Source of the DNA: a bacterium
GTDB taxonomy: Bacteria; Bacteroidota; Bacteroidia; Chitinophagales; Saprospiraceae
DNA: 64,000 bases
Direction: 5' to 3'
NCBI GenBank assembly: GCA_024742755.1
Contig: JANSXW010000006.1
Location: 22,578-86,577 of the forward strand
Numbering within the stretch: the stretch's first letter is position 1; each line of letters starts with the position of its first letter. Shown here in pieces: positions 1-9,875 of the stretch. Below the pieces are notes generated by a model, which was not told where the DNA came from, ran no database searches, and saw only the letters and a program-made list of their open reading frames with translations. The position numbers were made by a program, and so were the translations under genes.

Positions 1-514
1 AGGCCTGGAGATCGCCGGCAAGCTCGGGCTTTGTGACGCACTTACCTCCCGCAGCGGGGAAGTTTATGAGAGCGACCCTTGCGCTAATTGCAATATTCAA
101 TACATTCCACTCATTGGCAGCAGCCAAAACCCGGATCTCCTTTTTATAGAAATCAACTCTGCGTCCCACTGTGGTTCCGGTGGGTGCAGTGGACAGGTGT
201 ATGCAAAGCGTGGCCCTTCCTACCAGCAAATTCTGGGGCTCTTCGGCTACTTTGAGCGCAGTGTGCCTCAACCGGGCAATCAGCCGGCAGACCTCGTTTA
301 CCTTCATGTGGACAGTGGCAGTCAGGATTACGATGGAGACGGCATGGAAGACCGGGCCAGCATCTGGATCCAATACCGGTGGAACAGCAGCACGGAGCAG
401 TACCTCCCACACGATATTTTGCGCATCAAAGTCGATGAGCGGAGTATTCCCCTCGCAGCCAAACGGACCGCCCTGCTCAAAGAATGGACCCGGAATAACC
501 GATGGTCTTTTTAG
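1..514 (+). CDS. Unknown protein, 3' fragment (starts before the window)
   Basis: An open frame (second base onward) runs from the left edge to TAG at 512-514 without a stop, giving about 170 C-terminal residues; the true start lies outside the window. The visible part has a CANC motif near its beginning, a CGSGGC motif, and an Asp-rich DYDGDGMEDRA stretch that resembles a calcium-binding loop of the thrombospondin-type-3/dockerin kind. That suggests a secreted or surface protein, but I recognise no family. A GTG near 197 could be read as an internal start, but the frame is clearly coding upstream of it. Nothing in the 3' end resembles a T9SS sorting domain. Function is not assigned. Confidence 0.55.
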   Translation, partial: GLEIAGKLGLCDALTSRSGEVYESDPCANCNIQYIPLIGSSQNPDLLFIEINSASHCGSGGCSGQVYAKRGPSYQQILGLFGYFERSVPQPGNQPADLVYLHVDSGSQDYDGDGMEDRASIWIQYRWNSSTEQYLPHDILRIKVDERSIPLAAKRTALLKEWTRNNRWSF

Positions 515-1043
515 CCTTTGCGCAGCTCAGCTACTATTTTTCCCAATATTTGTCGCCAACGAAGTAGAATTAACAGCTTTTGGATGGGGATTTGCCCGTG
601 GAATAGAATATTTTTGCAGCAATCCTGCCGCCAAATCACTTGGTTTGGCGCACCGGGTTCTACATACTGATTAGCAAACGACCCAAAGATGATGAACCGC
701 CCCCCAACAGCAGCAGCTCCGGCAGAAAAAAAGGCAGGCTGCTTTGAAGACCATTTTAAATTGTTATTTTTGTTTAGCCCTTCTTACAAACGGGCAGGCG
801 GTCATTCATGCTTTAAAACAGCAACACCCTTTCGTCAAGCCGCTAAATCTATCTATCTTATCCCACCAATTTACGCAAGCCAGGACACTGGTGCGGACAG
901 GCCGGATTACCCGACAGCACCCTCACCCTCTGACCTTTTCCGAAGGTTGGGCTTTAAGGGTCAGGCAATTACGGCTCAATCCGCCAAACTGACTTCGGAG
1001 CATCCTGAATTCTACATTCAAACCAAATAGAAATTCTCACTTC
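515..1043. other. Intergenic stretch with a promoter, no convincing gene
   Basis: This 529-base stretch separates the left-edge gene from the large adhesin gene. Short open frames occur in it, for example 689-1030, but they are low-complexity, overlap each other and show no domain or signal peptide, so I do not call a gene. Its clear content is the promoter at 743-772. That leaves an untranslated leader of about 265 bases before the adhesin start at 1044. Confidence 0.5.
743..772 (+). promoter_or_regulatory. Bacteroidota-type promoter for the adhesin operon
   Basis: TTTG at 743-746 and TATTTTTG at 765-772 are separated by 18 bases. This fits the -33 TTTG / -7 TAnnTTTG promoter known from Bacteroidota primary sigma factors. 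Transcription should begin near 779 and read into the adhesin gene at 1044. Confidence 0.55.
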
Positions 1044-4000
1044 ATGAGCATGCATAAACGCCTACTCGTATTTTTTGCCCTTTTTACGGCTGCCGTTGCC
1101 GGCCAGGCCCAAAATTTCCTTATGGGAGAGTCGCCCCTGATCAACTCCTGTGACGGGCTGTTCCTGGACACCGGCGGCAACATGAATGGTTATGGCCCTA
1201 ATGAAGACCTCGAAATGACTTTCTGCCCAACGGGCGCTGGCGAAAATATTCAGCTGACCTTTCCGGGGATGAATATACAGCCCGGTGACCTGCTGTGCTT
1301 TTATGATGGAGAGGATACCAGTGCTCCACAGCTGGCCTGTTCGAATGAACTTACTTACGGAAACGGCATCATCATTCAGGCCACAGCGGCCAACCCCTCA
1401 GGCTGCGTAACGGTAACCTTCACCTCTGATGCAACCGGCGAAGATGCAGGCTGGAGTGCCAATATTGAATGTATTCAGGATTGCCAGACGATCCTTTCCA
1501 CCATCGCTTTTTCTGACCCTCCGATCGTCCCGGCTGATACCGGCTATATTGATATCTGCCCCGGAGACCGGGTCTCCTTTGAAGGCGCGGGCATTTATCC
1601 ACAAAACAACCTGGACTACCCGCAGTCCGATCTGACCTCCACCTTTTTATGGAACTTCGGAGACGGTTCTGAAGCGGTTGGCCCTAACGTCTCCCACGAG
1701 TACACCGAACCGGGCGGGTATACCGTACAGCTGACCATCACGGATACAGAGAGCTGTACCAGTACCAACTTTATTTCGCAGCGGGTACGGGTATCGACTT
1801 ACCCTGAATACAACTTTGGCGACGCATTGCTCCCTGGCTGCGTAGGGGATACCATCAGCCTGGTTGGAACCGTGGATAGCATGTTTAATGGTGTGGATGT
1901 TGCCGCCTCTACGGTGGAAGGCAGCTTTCAGCAAGGGGGCAGCCGTTCTGACACCCTGCTCCTACCCGATGGCAATGGCACGAGCTATTTCTCCTCGGTG
2001 GGCCTGAACCAGTTCCCGCCGGGCGCTACCCTGACCAATTCCGACCTGCTTTCCAGCGTATGCCTGATTATGGAACACTCCTACGGCGGCGACCTGGACA
2101 TTGAGCTGATTTGCCCCAACGGGCAGTCTGTTTTCATCCTGGATTATGGCGCCTCCTCCGTCGGTTCCACCAACTTCGGCGAGCCCTTTGCCACAGGAGG
2201 CGTGGACAGTCAATCCGGTGATCTGACACCCGGCGTGCCCTACGAGTACTGCTTCAGCATGACGGGCACCGATTATGGCACGCTCAATGCGGAAGCCGGC
2301 GACTACCAATACACCTACACAACTGTGCCGAGTGAGAATACCGGTCAGACGTTCTCCTATATGGACTCCTACTTCCCCGAAGGCAGCTACCTGCCCCAAC
2401 AAGACTTCTCCAACCTCGAGGGCTGCCCCCTGAATGGCGAATGGACCATCCGGGTGCAGGACAACCTCTCGCAGGACAATGGCTGGCTCTTCCAGTGGGG
2501 TTTGAATTTTGACCCCAGCCTGTTTGCCAACCTGGAAACTTTTCAGCCCATCATCACCAACTGGGGCTGGATCGAAACGGACAACATGATTTTTTACAGC
2601 CAGGATTCTATTTCCGCTATACCGCAAAATGCGGGCACCTCCAGCTACACCTTTACGGTGGAAAATGACTTTGGCTGCACTTTCGACACTACCGTCAATA
2701 TACAGGCGCTGCCCGTTACGCACCCGGACTGCTATAGCTGTGGATTCTCGGACAGCCCGCTCACCGATACCGTTATTTGCGAAGGCGAAAGCGTGGCGTT
2801 CGATGCTACTTCGCCACTTGCCGGCATGGTGCCTATAACGTTTGAGCAGATCCCTCAAATTCCTTTCGGTGCAGCCAACTATCCCAACAATAATCCTTAC
2901 GAATCGGTCATCAGTGTCAACAGCATCAACCCGCTGGTATTAACGGACCCCACTACACAGATCGAGTCCGTATGCGTCAATATTGAAACCAACTGGAACG
3001 GGGACATCAACCTTTTCCTGGAATCGCCGACCGGGCAGACCCTTGAGCTGAGTACCGGCAACGGTGGTGGCTCCGACAACTATACCAATACCTGCTTTAC
3101 CCCTGCGGCAGCCACTCCAATCAATGCCGGGACGGGCCCCTTTACCGGCGATTTTCAGCCCGAAGGGAACTGGGCAGACCTTACCGGCAGTAATATCAAT
3201 GGCAACTGGATCCTCCGGGCTTCTGATGCCTTTGCGCCAAATGACGTTGGCGAATTCACTTCCTGGTCCATCACCTTCAACAACAATAACGAGGTGACCT
3301 ACAGCTGGGAAGGAGACAACTTGTCCTGTTCAGATTGTCCGGACCCGGTTGCCACCCCAACGATGACCACGAGCTATATTGTGGAGACCAATGACAGCTA
3401 CGGTTGCACAGATATGGATACGGTATTGGTCGGCGTGGTTTCGGATATCCCGGCCCCACAAGTGAGCTGTGTGGTTACCGGGCCTGGCGTACTGCAATTT
3501 GACTGGACAGCGGTGGGTGACTTCACACAATACGAAATCCGGGCGACGATCAACGGCGTTACCGGCAACTGGGAGGGCCCCGTAACGGGCACATCCTATG
3601 AGCTCACCGGCCTCAACAACAGCGACAACGTGACTTTTGAGGTGCGCGTTTTCACCGGAGGGGCACAGCTGGATTGCGAAATTGCCGTAGGCGAAACGGT
3701 TTGCTCTATCGCCCTTTGCACCCTTAGCGGAACAGCAGATGCCCTGACCGACCCCACCTGCTTTGGGGCTGCTGATGGCAGTGCGACGATTACCACGCAG
3801 GGGGGCACCGCACCGCTTACATTCAGCCTTGATGGGGGCACCCCACAGTCAGCCCCTACCTTCACCGGGCTGAGCGCAGGCAATTATCAGGTCATCCTCA
3901 ATGATGCCAATGGCTGCGCCGACACCCTTCAATTTGGGCTCAATGAACCGGATACACTCACGGTCAGTACTCAAATCACAACAACCATTGACTGCCACAG

Positions 4001-6572
4001 CGGCGCTACCGGTGCAATTTCGGCAACAGCCAACGGCGGCAATGGCGGCTACAGCTACGACTGGGGAGATCCCGCCATAGGAGATACGCCAACGCCAGAC
4101 GGGCTTACCGCCGGCACTTACATCCTGCAGGTCTCTGATGCACTCGGGTGCACGGCTACTGACACCGTTACGATTAGCCAACCGGATTCCATCGTCATCC
4201 AGCTCGCGCCACAGGCTGCCAGTTGTGCAGAGGCTGAAGATGGTGCCCTGCAAAGTGTAGTGACGGGAGGCGTACAACCTTATGGCTACTCCTGGAGCAA
4301 CATGGCCACAACCCCCGAAATTGACAACTTACAGGCAGGCAATTACTGCCTGACCATCACCGATGGCAATGGGTGCGAACAGGTCGCCTGTGCAGAGGTC
4401 ACAGCGCCGCCTGCATTGGTCATCGATTCCCTGACTTTCGCTCCGCCTCTCTGCAACGGAGGAGATAACGGATCCGCTACCGTTTTTGTCAGCGGCGGGA
4501 CCGGGGACTACACCTACAACTGGAGCGACAACCTTGCTCAAAGCAGCGCCACCGCGAACATGCTCAGCGCACAAACCTATACCGTGAGCGTAACGGATGA
4601 CAACAACTGCATGACGGAACAATCTGTTACGCTCACCGAGCCGGAACCGCTCAGCGTAACCTTCGAAACACAGGATGCCAGCTGCAACGGTGGATCCGAT
4701 GGCTCAGCCACAGCATTGCCGGAAGGCGGCACTGCTCCTTATTCTTTCAGCTGGAGCAATGGGCAGAATACCGCAACGGCTGACGGATTAGAAGCCGGAA
4801 CGGTACAGGTAACCCTCACCGATGGCAATGGCTGTACCCTTGAGTCTTCCACCACCCTTGAAGAACCCGCAGAAGCGGTAACCCTTGAGGTCATGCAAAC
4901 TCAACAGGGCTGTTTTGGCGAGCAGGACAACCAGGCAACAGCGACCGGCTTCGGCGGCACCGGCGGCTTTACATACAGCTGGAGTAACGGCCAGAATACC
5001 GCAACGGCAACCGGATTGGACACCATTCCCTATACTGTAACGGTTACAGACGACAGCGGGTGTACGGCGGTGGATACCATCCTTCCCGCAGACCTTGAAG
5101 AAATTTCCTTCCTAATCATCACCAATCCACCTTCCTGCAACGGGGAAGTCGACGGGCGGCTGGGCATCAACCTAATCACCGGCGGCAACGGCCAGACCTT
5201 TGAAGACTACACCATCACCTGGAGCACAGGGGATACCGGCCCGATTACGGATGGCCTGGTTGGCGGGCAGACCTATTCGGTTACGGTTTCAGATGGACAG
5301 GGGTGCGAGCGCATAAGAGAGCGCTTCCTGCCTGAACCACCGCCAATCACGGTGGAAGTCGCTACCGACAGCGTAAGCTGCAGCGGTGGCATGGATGGCA
5401 CCGCTACTGCAGTGGAAGTAACCGGGGATGCCCCACCGTTCACTTACGAGTGGAGCAACGGGCAAACCACTGAAACCGCTACAGGCCTGGCTGCAGGTAC
5501 TTATACACTTACGGTCAATGACCAAAACGGTTGTGCTGGTATTGCCGAAGTCCGCATTACAGAGCCCGCCGCCCTTGAAGCAACGCTGCAGGGAGAGGAT
5601 ATTGATTGTTTTGGAAACCTCAACGGTACACTGACGGCCCTGCCATCCGGAGGTACGCCGGGTTATGCCTTCAGCTGGTCCAACGGGCAAAACAGCAGCA
5701 CCGCAACCGGCCTGGGGGCAGGTTCCTACACCGTCACCCTCACTGATGCTAATGCCTGTGAGATCGTTTTAACCGATAGTGTGGATGCTCCGGAACCACT
5801 GATGGTGGACCTGACTGCCCAGAATCCAATTTGCTTTGATGATGCAAACGGCAGCATTCAGGTCAATGCCACCGGCGGGACACCGCCCTACCGGTACAGC
5901 CTCGACAATAATTTCTTCTCCGGCTCCAGCATGCTGATTGGGCTTGAAGCAGACGACTATATCGTTTATGTACGGGACAACAACGGCTGTATCAGCAGTG
6001 AAAACATTTCCATCAGCAATCCGCCAGCACTCAAGATTGACGCCGGGCCTGAGAGCTACACCATCACCCTGGGAGATAGCATACGGATTTACGGCACAAG
6101 TGAGAATGCCGCAGGCAACGTTCGTTTCACCTGGATTCCACCCTATGAAGGCACCCTGAGCTGCACCGACTGTTTCAACCCGGTCGCTTCACCAGAATTC
6201 TCTATTCTGTACGAGCTGGTTGGCGTAGACTCCCTGGGCTGCACGGATAGCGATCAGCTGCGTATTTATGTAGAAAAACCCAGGATCGTGGAAGTCCCCA
6301 CCGGCTTTACGCCCAACGGCGACAACACTAATGACCGCCTCATCGTCCACGGGCAGGAAGGCACTTTTGTGGAAACCTTCCGGGTGTACGACCGCTGGGG
6401 CGAGCTCGTCTTCGAAAGCAGTGAGTTTGAAGTCAACTCCGAAGCCAACGGCTGGGACGGCAACTACCGCGGGAAACCACTTATGCCCGGTGTGTACATC
6501 TGGCAGGTCATTGTCACCTATCCGGATGGGCGGGAAGAAGCCCTGGAAGGACAGACCACTTTAATCCGATAA
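1044..6572 (+). CDS. Giant SprB-repeat adhesin with T9SS type B (CHU_C) sorting domain
   Basis: This is a 1842-residue secreted surface protein. A signal peptide ends at about residue 23 (AVAGQAQ). A CUB-like domain follows (about 32-143, with paired Cys), then a PKD domain (about 190-250, FLWNFGDGS). Two proprotein-convertase P-like beta domains lie near 310-500 and 600-760, and a fibronectin-III-like domain near 805-885. Ten SprB repeats fill about 900-1660, each with a C-x-G-x-x-x-G-x-x-T core and a YSWSNG-type strand. The C-terminal 90 residues (FTPNGDNTND, YDRWGELVFES, GWDGNYRGKPLMPGVYIW) are the gliding-motility/CHU_C domain that directs T9SS type B export. SprB family members act in gliding and adhesion. 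A PorP/SprF gene follows directly, the usual pairing for type B cargo. An ATG at 1050 is an alternative start. Confidence 0.93.
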   Translation: MSMHKRLLVFFALFTAAVAGQAQNFLMGESPLINSCDGLFLDTGGNMNGYGPNEDLEMTFCPTGAGENIQLTFPGMNIQPGDLLCFYDGEDTSAPQLACSNELTYGNGIIIQATAANPSGCVTVTFTSDATGEDAGWSANIECIQDCQTILSTIAFSDPPIVPADTGYIDICPGDRVSFEGAGIYPQNNLDYPQSDLTSTFLWNFGDGSEAVGPNVSHEYTEPGGYTVQLTITDTESCTSTNFISQRVRVSTYPEYNFGDALLPGCVGDTISLVGTVDSMFNGVDVAASTVEGSFQQGGSRSDTLLLPDGNGTSYFSSVGLNQFPPGATLTNSDLLSSVCLIMEHSYGGDLDIELICPNGQSVFILDYGASSVGSTNFGEPFATGGVDSQSGDLTPGVPYEYCFSMTGTDYGTLNAEAGDYQYTYTTVPSENTGQTFSYMDSYFPEGSYLPQQDFSNLEGCPLNGEWTIRVQDNLSQDNGWLFQWGLNFDPSLFANLETFQPIITNWGWIETDNMIFYSQDSISAIPQNAGTSSYTFTVENDFGCTFDTTVNIQALPVTHPDCYSCGFSDSPLTDTVICEGESVAFDATSPLAGMVPITFEQIPQIPFGAANYPNNNPYESVISVNSINPLVLTDPTTQIESVCVNIETNWNGDINLFLESPTGQTLELSTGNGGGSDNYTNTCFTPAAATPINAGTGPFTGDFQPEGNWADLTGSNINGNWILRASDAFAPNDVGEFTSWSITFNNNNEVTYSWEGDNLSCSDCPDPVATPTMTTSYIVETNDSYGCTDMDTVLVGVVSDIPAPQVSCVVTGPGVLQFDWTAVGDFTQYEIRATINGVTGNWEGPVTGTSYELTGLNNSDNVTFEVRVFTGGAQLDCEIAVGETVCSIALCTLSGTADALTDPTCFGAADGSATITTQGGTAPLTFSLDGGTPQSAPTFTGLSAGNYQVILNDANGCADTLQFGLNEPDTLTVSTQITTTIDCHSGATGAISATANGGNGGYSYDWGDPAIGDTPTPDGLTAGTYILQVSDALGCTATDTVTISQPDSIVIQLAPQAASCAEAEDGALQSVVTGGVQPYGYSWSNMATTPEIDNLQAGNYCLTITDGNGCEQVACAEVTAPPALVIDSLTFAPPLCNGGDNGSATVFVSGGTGDYTYNWSDNLAQSSATANMLSAQTYTVSVTDDNNCMTEQSVTLTEPEPLSVTFETQDASCNGGSDGSATALPEGGTAPYSFSWSNGQNTATADGLEAGTVQVTLTDGNGCTLESSTTLEEPAEAVTLEVMQTQQGCFGEQDNQATATGFGGTGGFTYSWSNGQNTATATGLDTIPYTVTVTDDSGCTAVDTILPADLEEISFLIITNPPSCNGEVDGRLGINLITGGNGQTFEDYTITWSTGDTGPITDGLVGGQTYSVTVSDGQGCERIRERFLPEPPPITVEVATDSVSCSGGMDGTATAVEVTGDAPPFTYEWSNGQTTETATGLAAGTYTLTVNDQNGCAGIAEVRITEPAALEATLQGEDIDCFGNLNGTLTALPSGGTPGYAFSWSNGQNSSTATGLGAGSYTVTLTDANACEIVLTDSVDAPEPLMVDLTAQNPICFDDANGSIQVNATGGTPPYRYSLDNNFFSGSSMLIGLEADDYIVYVRDNNGCISSENISISNPPALKIDAGPESYTITLGDSIRIYGTSENAAGNVRFTWIPPYEGTLSCTDCFNPVASPEFSILYELVGVDSLGCTDSDQLRIYVEKPRIVEVPTGFTPNGDNTNDRLIVHGQEGTFVETFRVYDRWGELVFESSEFEVNSEANGWDGNYRGKPLMPGVYIWQVIVTYPDGREEALEGQTTLIR

Positions 6573-6614
6573 CAGCACCCGATTTTGACACACTCAAACC
6601 GAAAAAAGCAGACT

Positions 6615-7664
6615 ATGCGTTATATCTACACCATGCTATTGTTTCTGGGCACCCTGTCAGCCCTGCAGGCACAGGACCCCAGGCTGTCTCAATTCTACGC
6701 GGCTCCTCTTGAAATGAATCCCGCTATGATCGGGGTTTTTGAAGGGCGCATGCGCTTTGTGGCCAACTACCGGGATCTTTATCCTGCCATTTTGGATAAC
6801 AACCCCTACCGTACCCTGGCCGCCAGTTTTGACATGCGCTTCCGGGTGCAGAACGATGACTACTTCGGGCTGGGTATCAGTGCCATGCGCGATGAAGTAG
6901 GGCTGGCGAATTTTAACCGGACCAAGGCCAATATCGGCGGTTCTTTTCTCAAGCAGCTCGGCGGCTCCGGCTACCGGCCTTATACGCAGTACCTGGTGGC
7001 AGGCGCACAGGTAGGCTTCGGGCAGCACGGCCTCAACTGGCAGCGGTTGTGGTTCTCCCAGCAATTTGATGCCACCAATGGCTCTATAAATTTCGGAGCC
7101 GACAACGGTGAGGGCTTCGGCGATGAAATGAGCACGAACATGTACCTTGACTTCAACGCCGGCCTGTTGTGGTTTATCACCTTTGAAGACAATCAGAGCT
7201 TTTACATCGGTGGCTCCCTTATGCACCTCAATGAGCCGAATATCTCCTTTCTGGGAGCGGATGCCACGCCTCTGGATATGCGCTTCGTAGGGCATATGGG
7301 CGGAGAGTTCCCTCTAGCCAAAGGGCTGAGCCTGTTGCCAGCAGCAGCCGTAATGAGTCAGGGCCCTCACCTGAGTGTCATGGCGGGAGCGAACTTCCGG
7401 TATACCAACCGCGACTGGCGGGAAGTGGCGATCCGGGCCGGCGGATGGACGCATTTTTCCAATCAGCTGGACTCTGGTGTGGGCATGGATGCCATCGTAG
7501 CCACCACCGTACTTGAAATGGAACGCTGGAACATCGGGCTGAGCTACGACATCACCACTTCCGTATTGGCTACCGCTAATAACTCCCGGGGCGCATTCGA
7601 GGTCAGCTTTATTTACACGCAGCCGGCCCGCTGGCGCACGAATGTTACCTGCCCGAAGTTTTAA
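6615..7664 (+). CDS. PorP/SprF family T9SS outer-membrane protein
   Basis: The 349-residue protein has a signal peptide ([13 protein letters not shown]) followed by [20 protein letters not shown], the N-terminal signature of the PorP/SprF family. Alternating beta strands typical of an outer-membrane barrel follow. Family members attach type B T9SS cargo to the cell surface or help export it, and are normally encoded just downstream of their cargo gene, as here (42 bases after the adhesin stop). The open frame extends 10 codons upstream to a TTG, but the ATG at 6615 places the signal peptide correctly. The two genes probably form one operon. Confidence 0.93.
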   Translation: MRYIYTMLLFLGTLSALQAQDPRLSQFYAAPLEMNPAMIGVFEGRMRFVANYRDLYPAILDNNPYRTLAASFDMRFRVQNDDYFGLGISAMRDEVGLANFNRTKANIGGSFLKQLGGSGYRPYTQYLVAGAQVGFGQHGLNWQRLWFSQQFDATNGSINFGADNGEGFGDEMSTNMYLDFNAGLLWFITFEDNQSFYIGGSLMHLNEPNISFLGADATPLDMRFVGHMGGEFPLAKGLSLLPAAAVMSQGPHLSVMAGANFRYTNRDWREVAIRAGGWTHFSNQLDSGVGMDAIVATTVLEMERWNIGLSYDITTSVLATANNSRGAFEVSFIYTQPARWRTNVTCPKF

Positions 7665-7689
7665 TTACCGTTGGCGCACCGTACTTTTG
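7659..7689 (+). promoter_or_regulatory. Candidate promoter for the sugar acetyltransferase/oxidoreductase pair
   Basis: TTTT at 7659-7662 and TACTTTTG at 7682-7689 are 19 bases apart. The -7 element matches TAnnTTTG perfectly; the -33 element is degenerate and overlaps the stop of the upstream gene. It sits 23 bases before the ATG at 7712. Confidence 0.4.
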
Positions 7690-7711
7690 GCGTAGATCAT
7701 TTACGCAACGT

Positions 7712-8293
7712 ATGGAAAGCAAGGATTACTATGTGCACCCCTCAGCATGGGTGGACGAAGGGGCACAAATCGGTGCAGGCACTAAAATCTGGCACTTTTG
7801 CCACCTGATGCCCGGTGCTGTCATTGGGGAGGGTTGCAGCCTTGGGCAGAATGTCTTCGTGGCCTCCGGTGTGCAAATTGGCAACCGGGTGAAGGTCCAA
7901 AACAACGTCTCGCTGTACGAAGGCGTCATTTGCGAAGATGAGGTATTCCTGGGGCCATCCATGGTTTTCACCAATGTGATCAATCCGCGGGCTGGCGTGG
8001 AGCGCAAGACGGAATACCGGCAGACCCTTATCCAAAAAGGCGCTACCATAGGCGCTAATGCCACTTTGCTTTGCGGCCATACCATTGGCACCTATGCTTT
8101 TGTGGCGGCCGGCGCAGTCGTGACCCGCGATGTACCGGCTTATGCCCTGGTAGCTGGCGTGCCCGCCCGGCAGATCGGCTGGATGAGCGCCCACGGTGAA
8201 AAGCTTTCTTTCGGGGAAGGGCAACGCGCAGCCTGCCCGGCTACCGGGACCGTCTACCTGAAGGCCGGCGACCGCATCCATCCCCTTTCCTAA
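7712..8293 (+). CDS. Hexapeptide-repeat N-acetyltransferase, WbpD/WlbB-like
   Basis: The 193-residue protein is a left-handed beta-helix acyltransferase. Hexapeptide repeats run from about residue 15 to 150 ([45 protein letters not shown] written here in part only). Family members such as WbpD/WlbB acetylate the 3-amino group of UDP-2-acetamido-3-amino-glucuronate, a step in making diacetamido-uronic acid sugars for surface polysaccharide. The WHFCHLM and NNVSLYEGV segments and the FTNVINPRA loop are typical of that branch. The oxidoreductase gene 15 bases downstream fits the same pathway. The exact sugar substrate is inferred. Confidence 0.85.
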   Translation: MESKDYYVHPSAWVDEGAQIGAGTKIWHFCHLMPGAVIGEGCSLGQNVFVASGVQIGNRVKVQNNVSLYEGVICEDEVFLGPSMVFTNVINPRAGVERKTEYRQTLIQKGATIGANATLLCGHTIGTYAFVAAGAVVTRDVPAYALVAGVPARQIGWMSAHGEKLSFGEGQRAACPATGTVYLKAGDRIHPLS

Positions 8294-8308
8294 TCCAACT
8301 GCACAACC

Positions 8309-9277
8309 ATGAAATACAATTTTGCGCTGATCGGAGCAGCGGGTTACGTTGCCCCCAGGCATATGCAAGCCATACAAGACACCGGAAATGAACTTATTGC
8401 GGCACTCGACCGGCATGACTCCGTTGGAGTGATCGACGCCTACTTCCCGGACGCCGCCTTTTTTGTAGAGTACGAACGCTTCGACCGGCACCTCGAAAAG
8501 CTGAAGCGGTCCGGCACGCCCCTCCACTACCTGAGCGTATGCTCGCCCAACTATCTGCACGATGCCCACATCCGCTTCGGGCTGCGGCACGGGGCCGATG
8601 TCATTTGCGAGAAGCCTCTGGTACTGAATCCCTGGAACCTTGATGCGCTGGAAGAAATCGCGGCTGAAACCAGCCGGTCTGTATTCAACATCCTGCAGCT
8701 GCGCCTCCACCCCAGCGTACAGCAACTCCGGGAGCGGGTGCAGCAAGCCCCCGGTGGATCCAAGTTTGATGTGGACCTCACTTACATCACCTCCCGTGGC
8801 AACTGGTACTACGCCAGCTGGAAAGGCAGGGAACCTCAATCGGGCGGCATTGCCACCAACATCGGCGTACATTTTTACGATATGCTGCAGTGGATTTTCG
8901 GGCCGGTACAGCAGAATACGGTTCACCTGCATACGCACGACCGGGCAGCGGGCTTTTTGGAATTTGAGCGGGCGCGGGTACGATGGTTCCTAAGCATCAA
9001 TGCGGACACCCTGCCCGATGGCGTTAAAGCTGCCGGGGGGCGCACTTTCCGGGCGCTGACTATTGAAGGAGAGGACTTTGAATTCAGTGGAGGATTTACC
9101 GATCTGCACACCCAAAGTTATCAGGCGGTCCTCGACGGCAAAGGCTTTCCGCTAAGCGCTGCCCGGCCTGCCATTGAAATTGTGCACGACATCCGGCATC
9201 AGCAACCGCTCGGGCTAAAGGGAGATTTCCACCCCTTAGCCAAATTGCCGCTGACGCCCCATCCTTTTCAGCATTAA
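8309..9277 (+). CDS. Gfo/Idh/MocA-family NAD-dependent sugar oxidoreductase, WlbA/WbpB-like
   Basis: The 322-residue protein begins with a Rossmann fold (FALIGAAGYVAPRHMQAI) and has the CEKPLVLNPW motif at about residue 100, whose EKP lysine is characteristic of the Gfo/Idh/MocA family. The later GGIATNIGVHFYDMLQWIFG segment carries the conserved catalytic-region Asp/His (NIGVHFYD). WlbA/WbpB enzymes oxidise UDP-N-acetylglucosaminuronate at C3, the step before amination and the acetylation assigned to the upstream gene. The PLP aminotransferase that would link the two steps (WbpE/WlbC) is not in the window, so it would have to be encoded elsewhere. Confidence 0.85.
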   Translation: MKYNFALIGAAGYVAPRHMQAIQDTGNELIAALDRHDSVGVIDAYFPDAAFFVEYERFDRHLEKLKRSGTPLHYLSVCSPNYLHDAHIRFGLRHGADVICEKPLVLNPWNLDALEEIAAETSRSVFNILQLRLHPSVQQLRERVQQAPGGSKFDVDLTYITSRGNWYYASWKGREPQSGGIATNIGVHFYDMLQWIFGPVQQNTVHLHTHDRAAGFLEFERARVRWFLSINADTLPDGVKAAGGRTFRALTIEGEDFEFSGGFTDLHTQSYQAVLDGKGFPLSAARPAIEIVHDIRHQQPLGLKGDFHPLAKLPLTPHPFQH

Positions 9278-9281
9278 GGTT

Positions 9282-9289
9282 TACATTTG
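9282..9289 (+). promoter_or_regulatory. Candidate -7 element (TACATTTG) before lipoprotein gene
   Basis: TACATTTG fits TAnnTTTG and lies 23 bases before the ATG at 9313. No good TTTG is present at the expected distance, so only half of the promoter is supported. Confidence 0.3.
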
Positions 9290-9312
9290 CGCTACAAACT
9301 AACTGAAGCAGC

Positions 9313-9801
9313 ATGAACAAGCTACCTTTTTTCCTTTTGCTGGCTCTGATTATTGGTTGTTCGTCAGACCCGCCCTCCTCAGAAAAGACCGCAAAAGCCG
9401 ACCTGCAGGCTACCCTGCCTGGCACCTGGGAGTCCGTCTCTTTGCGCGTAGACATCAATACGGCTAACGGCACCGATACCTCCTACGTTTTTGAAGTCCG
9501 GGAGGAAGAATGGATCAGCCGGTTGGGGGTTAAGCCGGTAAAAACCTACTACAAACTGGACAATAAATACGAGCAGGTCTTCACCAGCCTTACGGATACC
9601 ATACTGAGCACGAGCCGGGGCATGTGGAATGTTTTCGGAGACACGCTCATGATGGTCGAGCCGAATGCGACCTACCACTACGAAGCCGGCATTGAAAATG
9701 GCCTGATACGCCTGAAAGCCCGCCTGGACTGGGACGGAGATGGGGAGGAAGATGACGACTACGTGGGCGTGCACCGGAAAATCAGCTCTGCCACAGAGTG
9801 A
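9313..9801 (+). CDS. Small lipoprotein of unknown function
   Basis: The 162-residue protein starts with a lipoprotein signal (FFLLLALIIGCSSD), with the lipidated Cys at about residue 16. The remainder looks like a small beta-sheet domain beginning GTWES, as in many Bacteroidota lipocalin-like lipoproteins; that likeness rests on pattern only. An acidic stretch (DWDGDGEEDDD) sits near the C-terminus. It stands alone between the sugar operon and an OmpA-family gene in the same direction. I do not assign a function. Confidence 0.7.
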   Translation: MNKLPFFLLLALIIGCSSDPPSSEKTAKADLQATLPGTWESVSLRVDINTANGTDTSYVFEVREEEWISRLGVKPVKTYYKLDNKYEQVFTSLTDTILSTSRGMWNVFGDTLMMVEPNATYHYEAGIENGLIRLKARLDWDGDGEEDDDYVGVHRKISSATE

Positions 9802-9875
9802 TAAGTTGCAGCTGGATATACTAAACGGAGGGTCAATTCAGTTCTTTCCCCATCTACAATTAATGCTAAAACAGG

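Noticed and set aside
689..1030. Possible small gene in the left gap
   Set aside because: Two overlapping frames compete, neither has a signal or domain, and the promoter at 743-772 lies inside them.
1962..2858. 298-codon minus-strand open frame inside the adhesin gene
   Set aside because: It is the antisense shadow of the beta-domain region; the plus-strand protein has a signal peptide, recognisable domains and a sorting domain.
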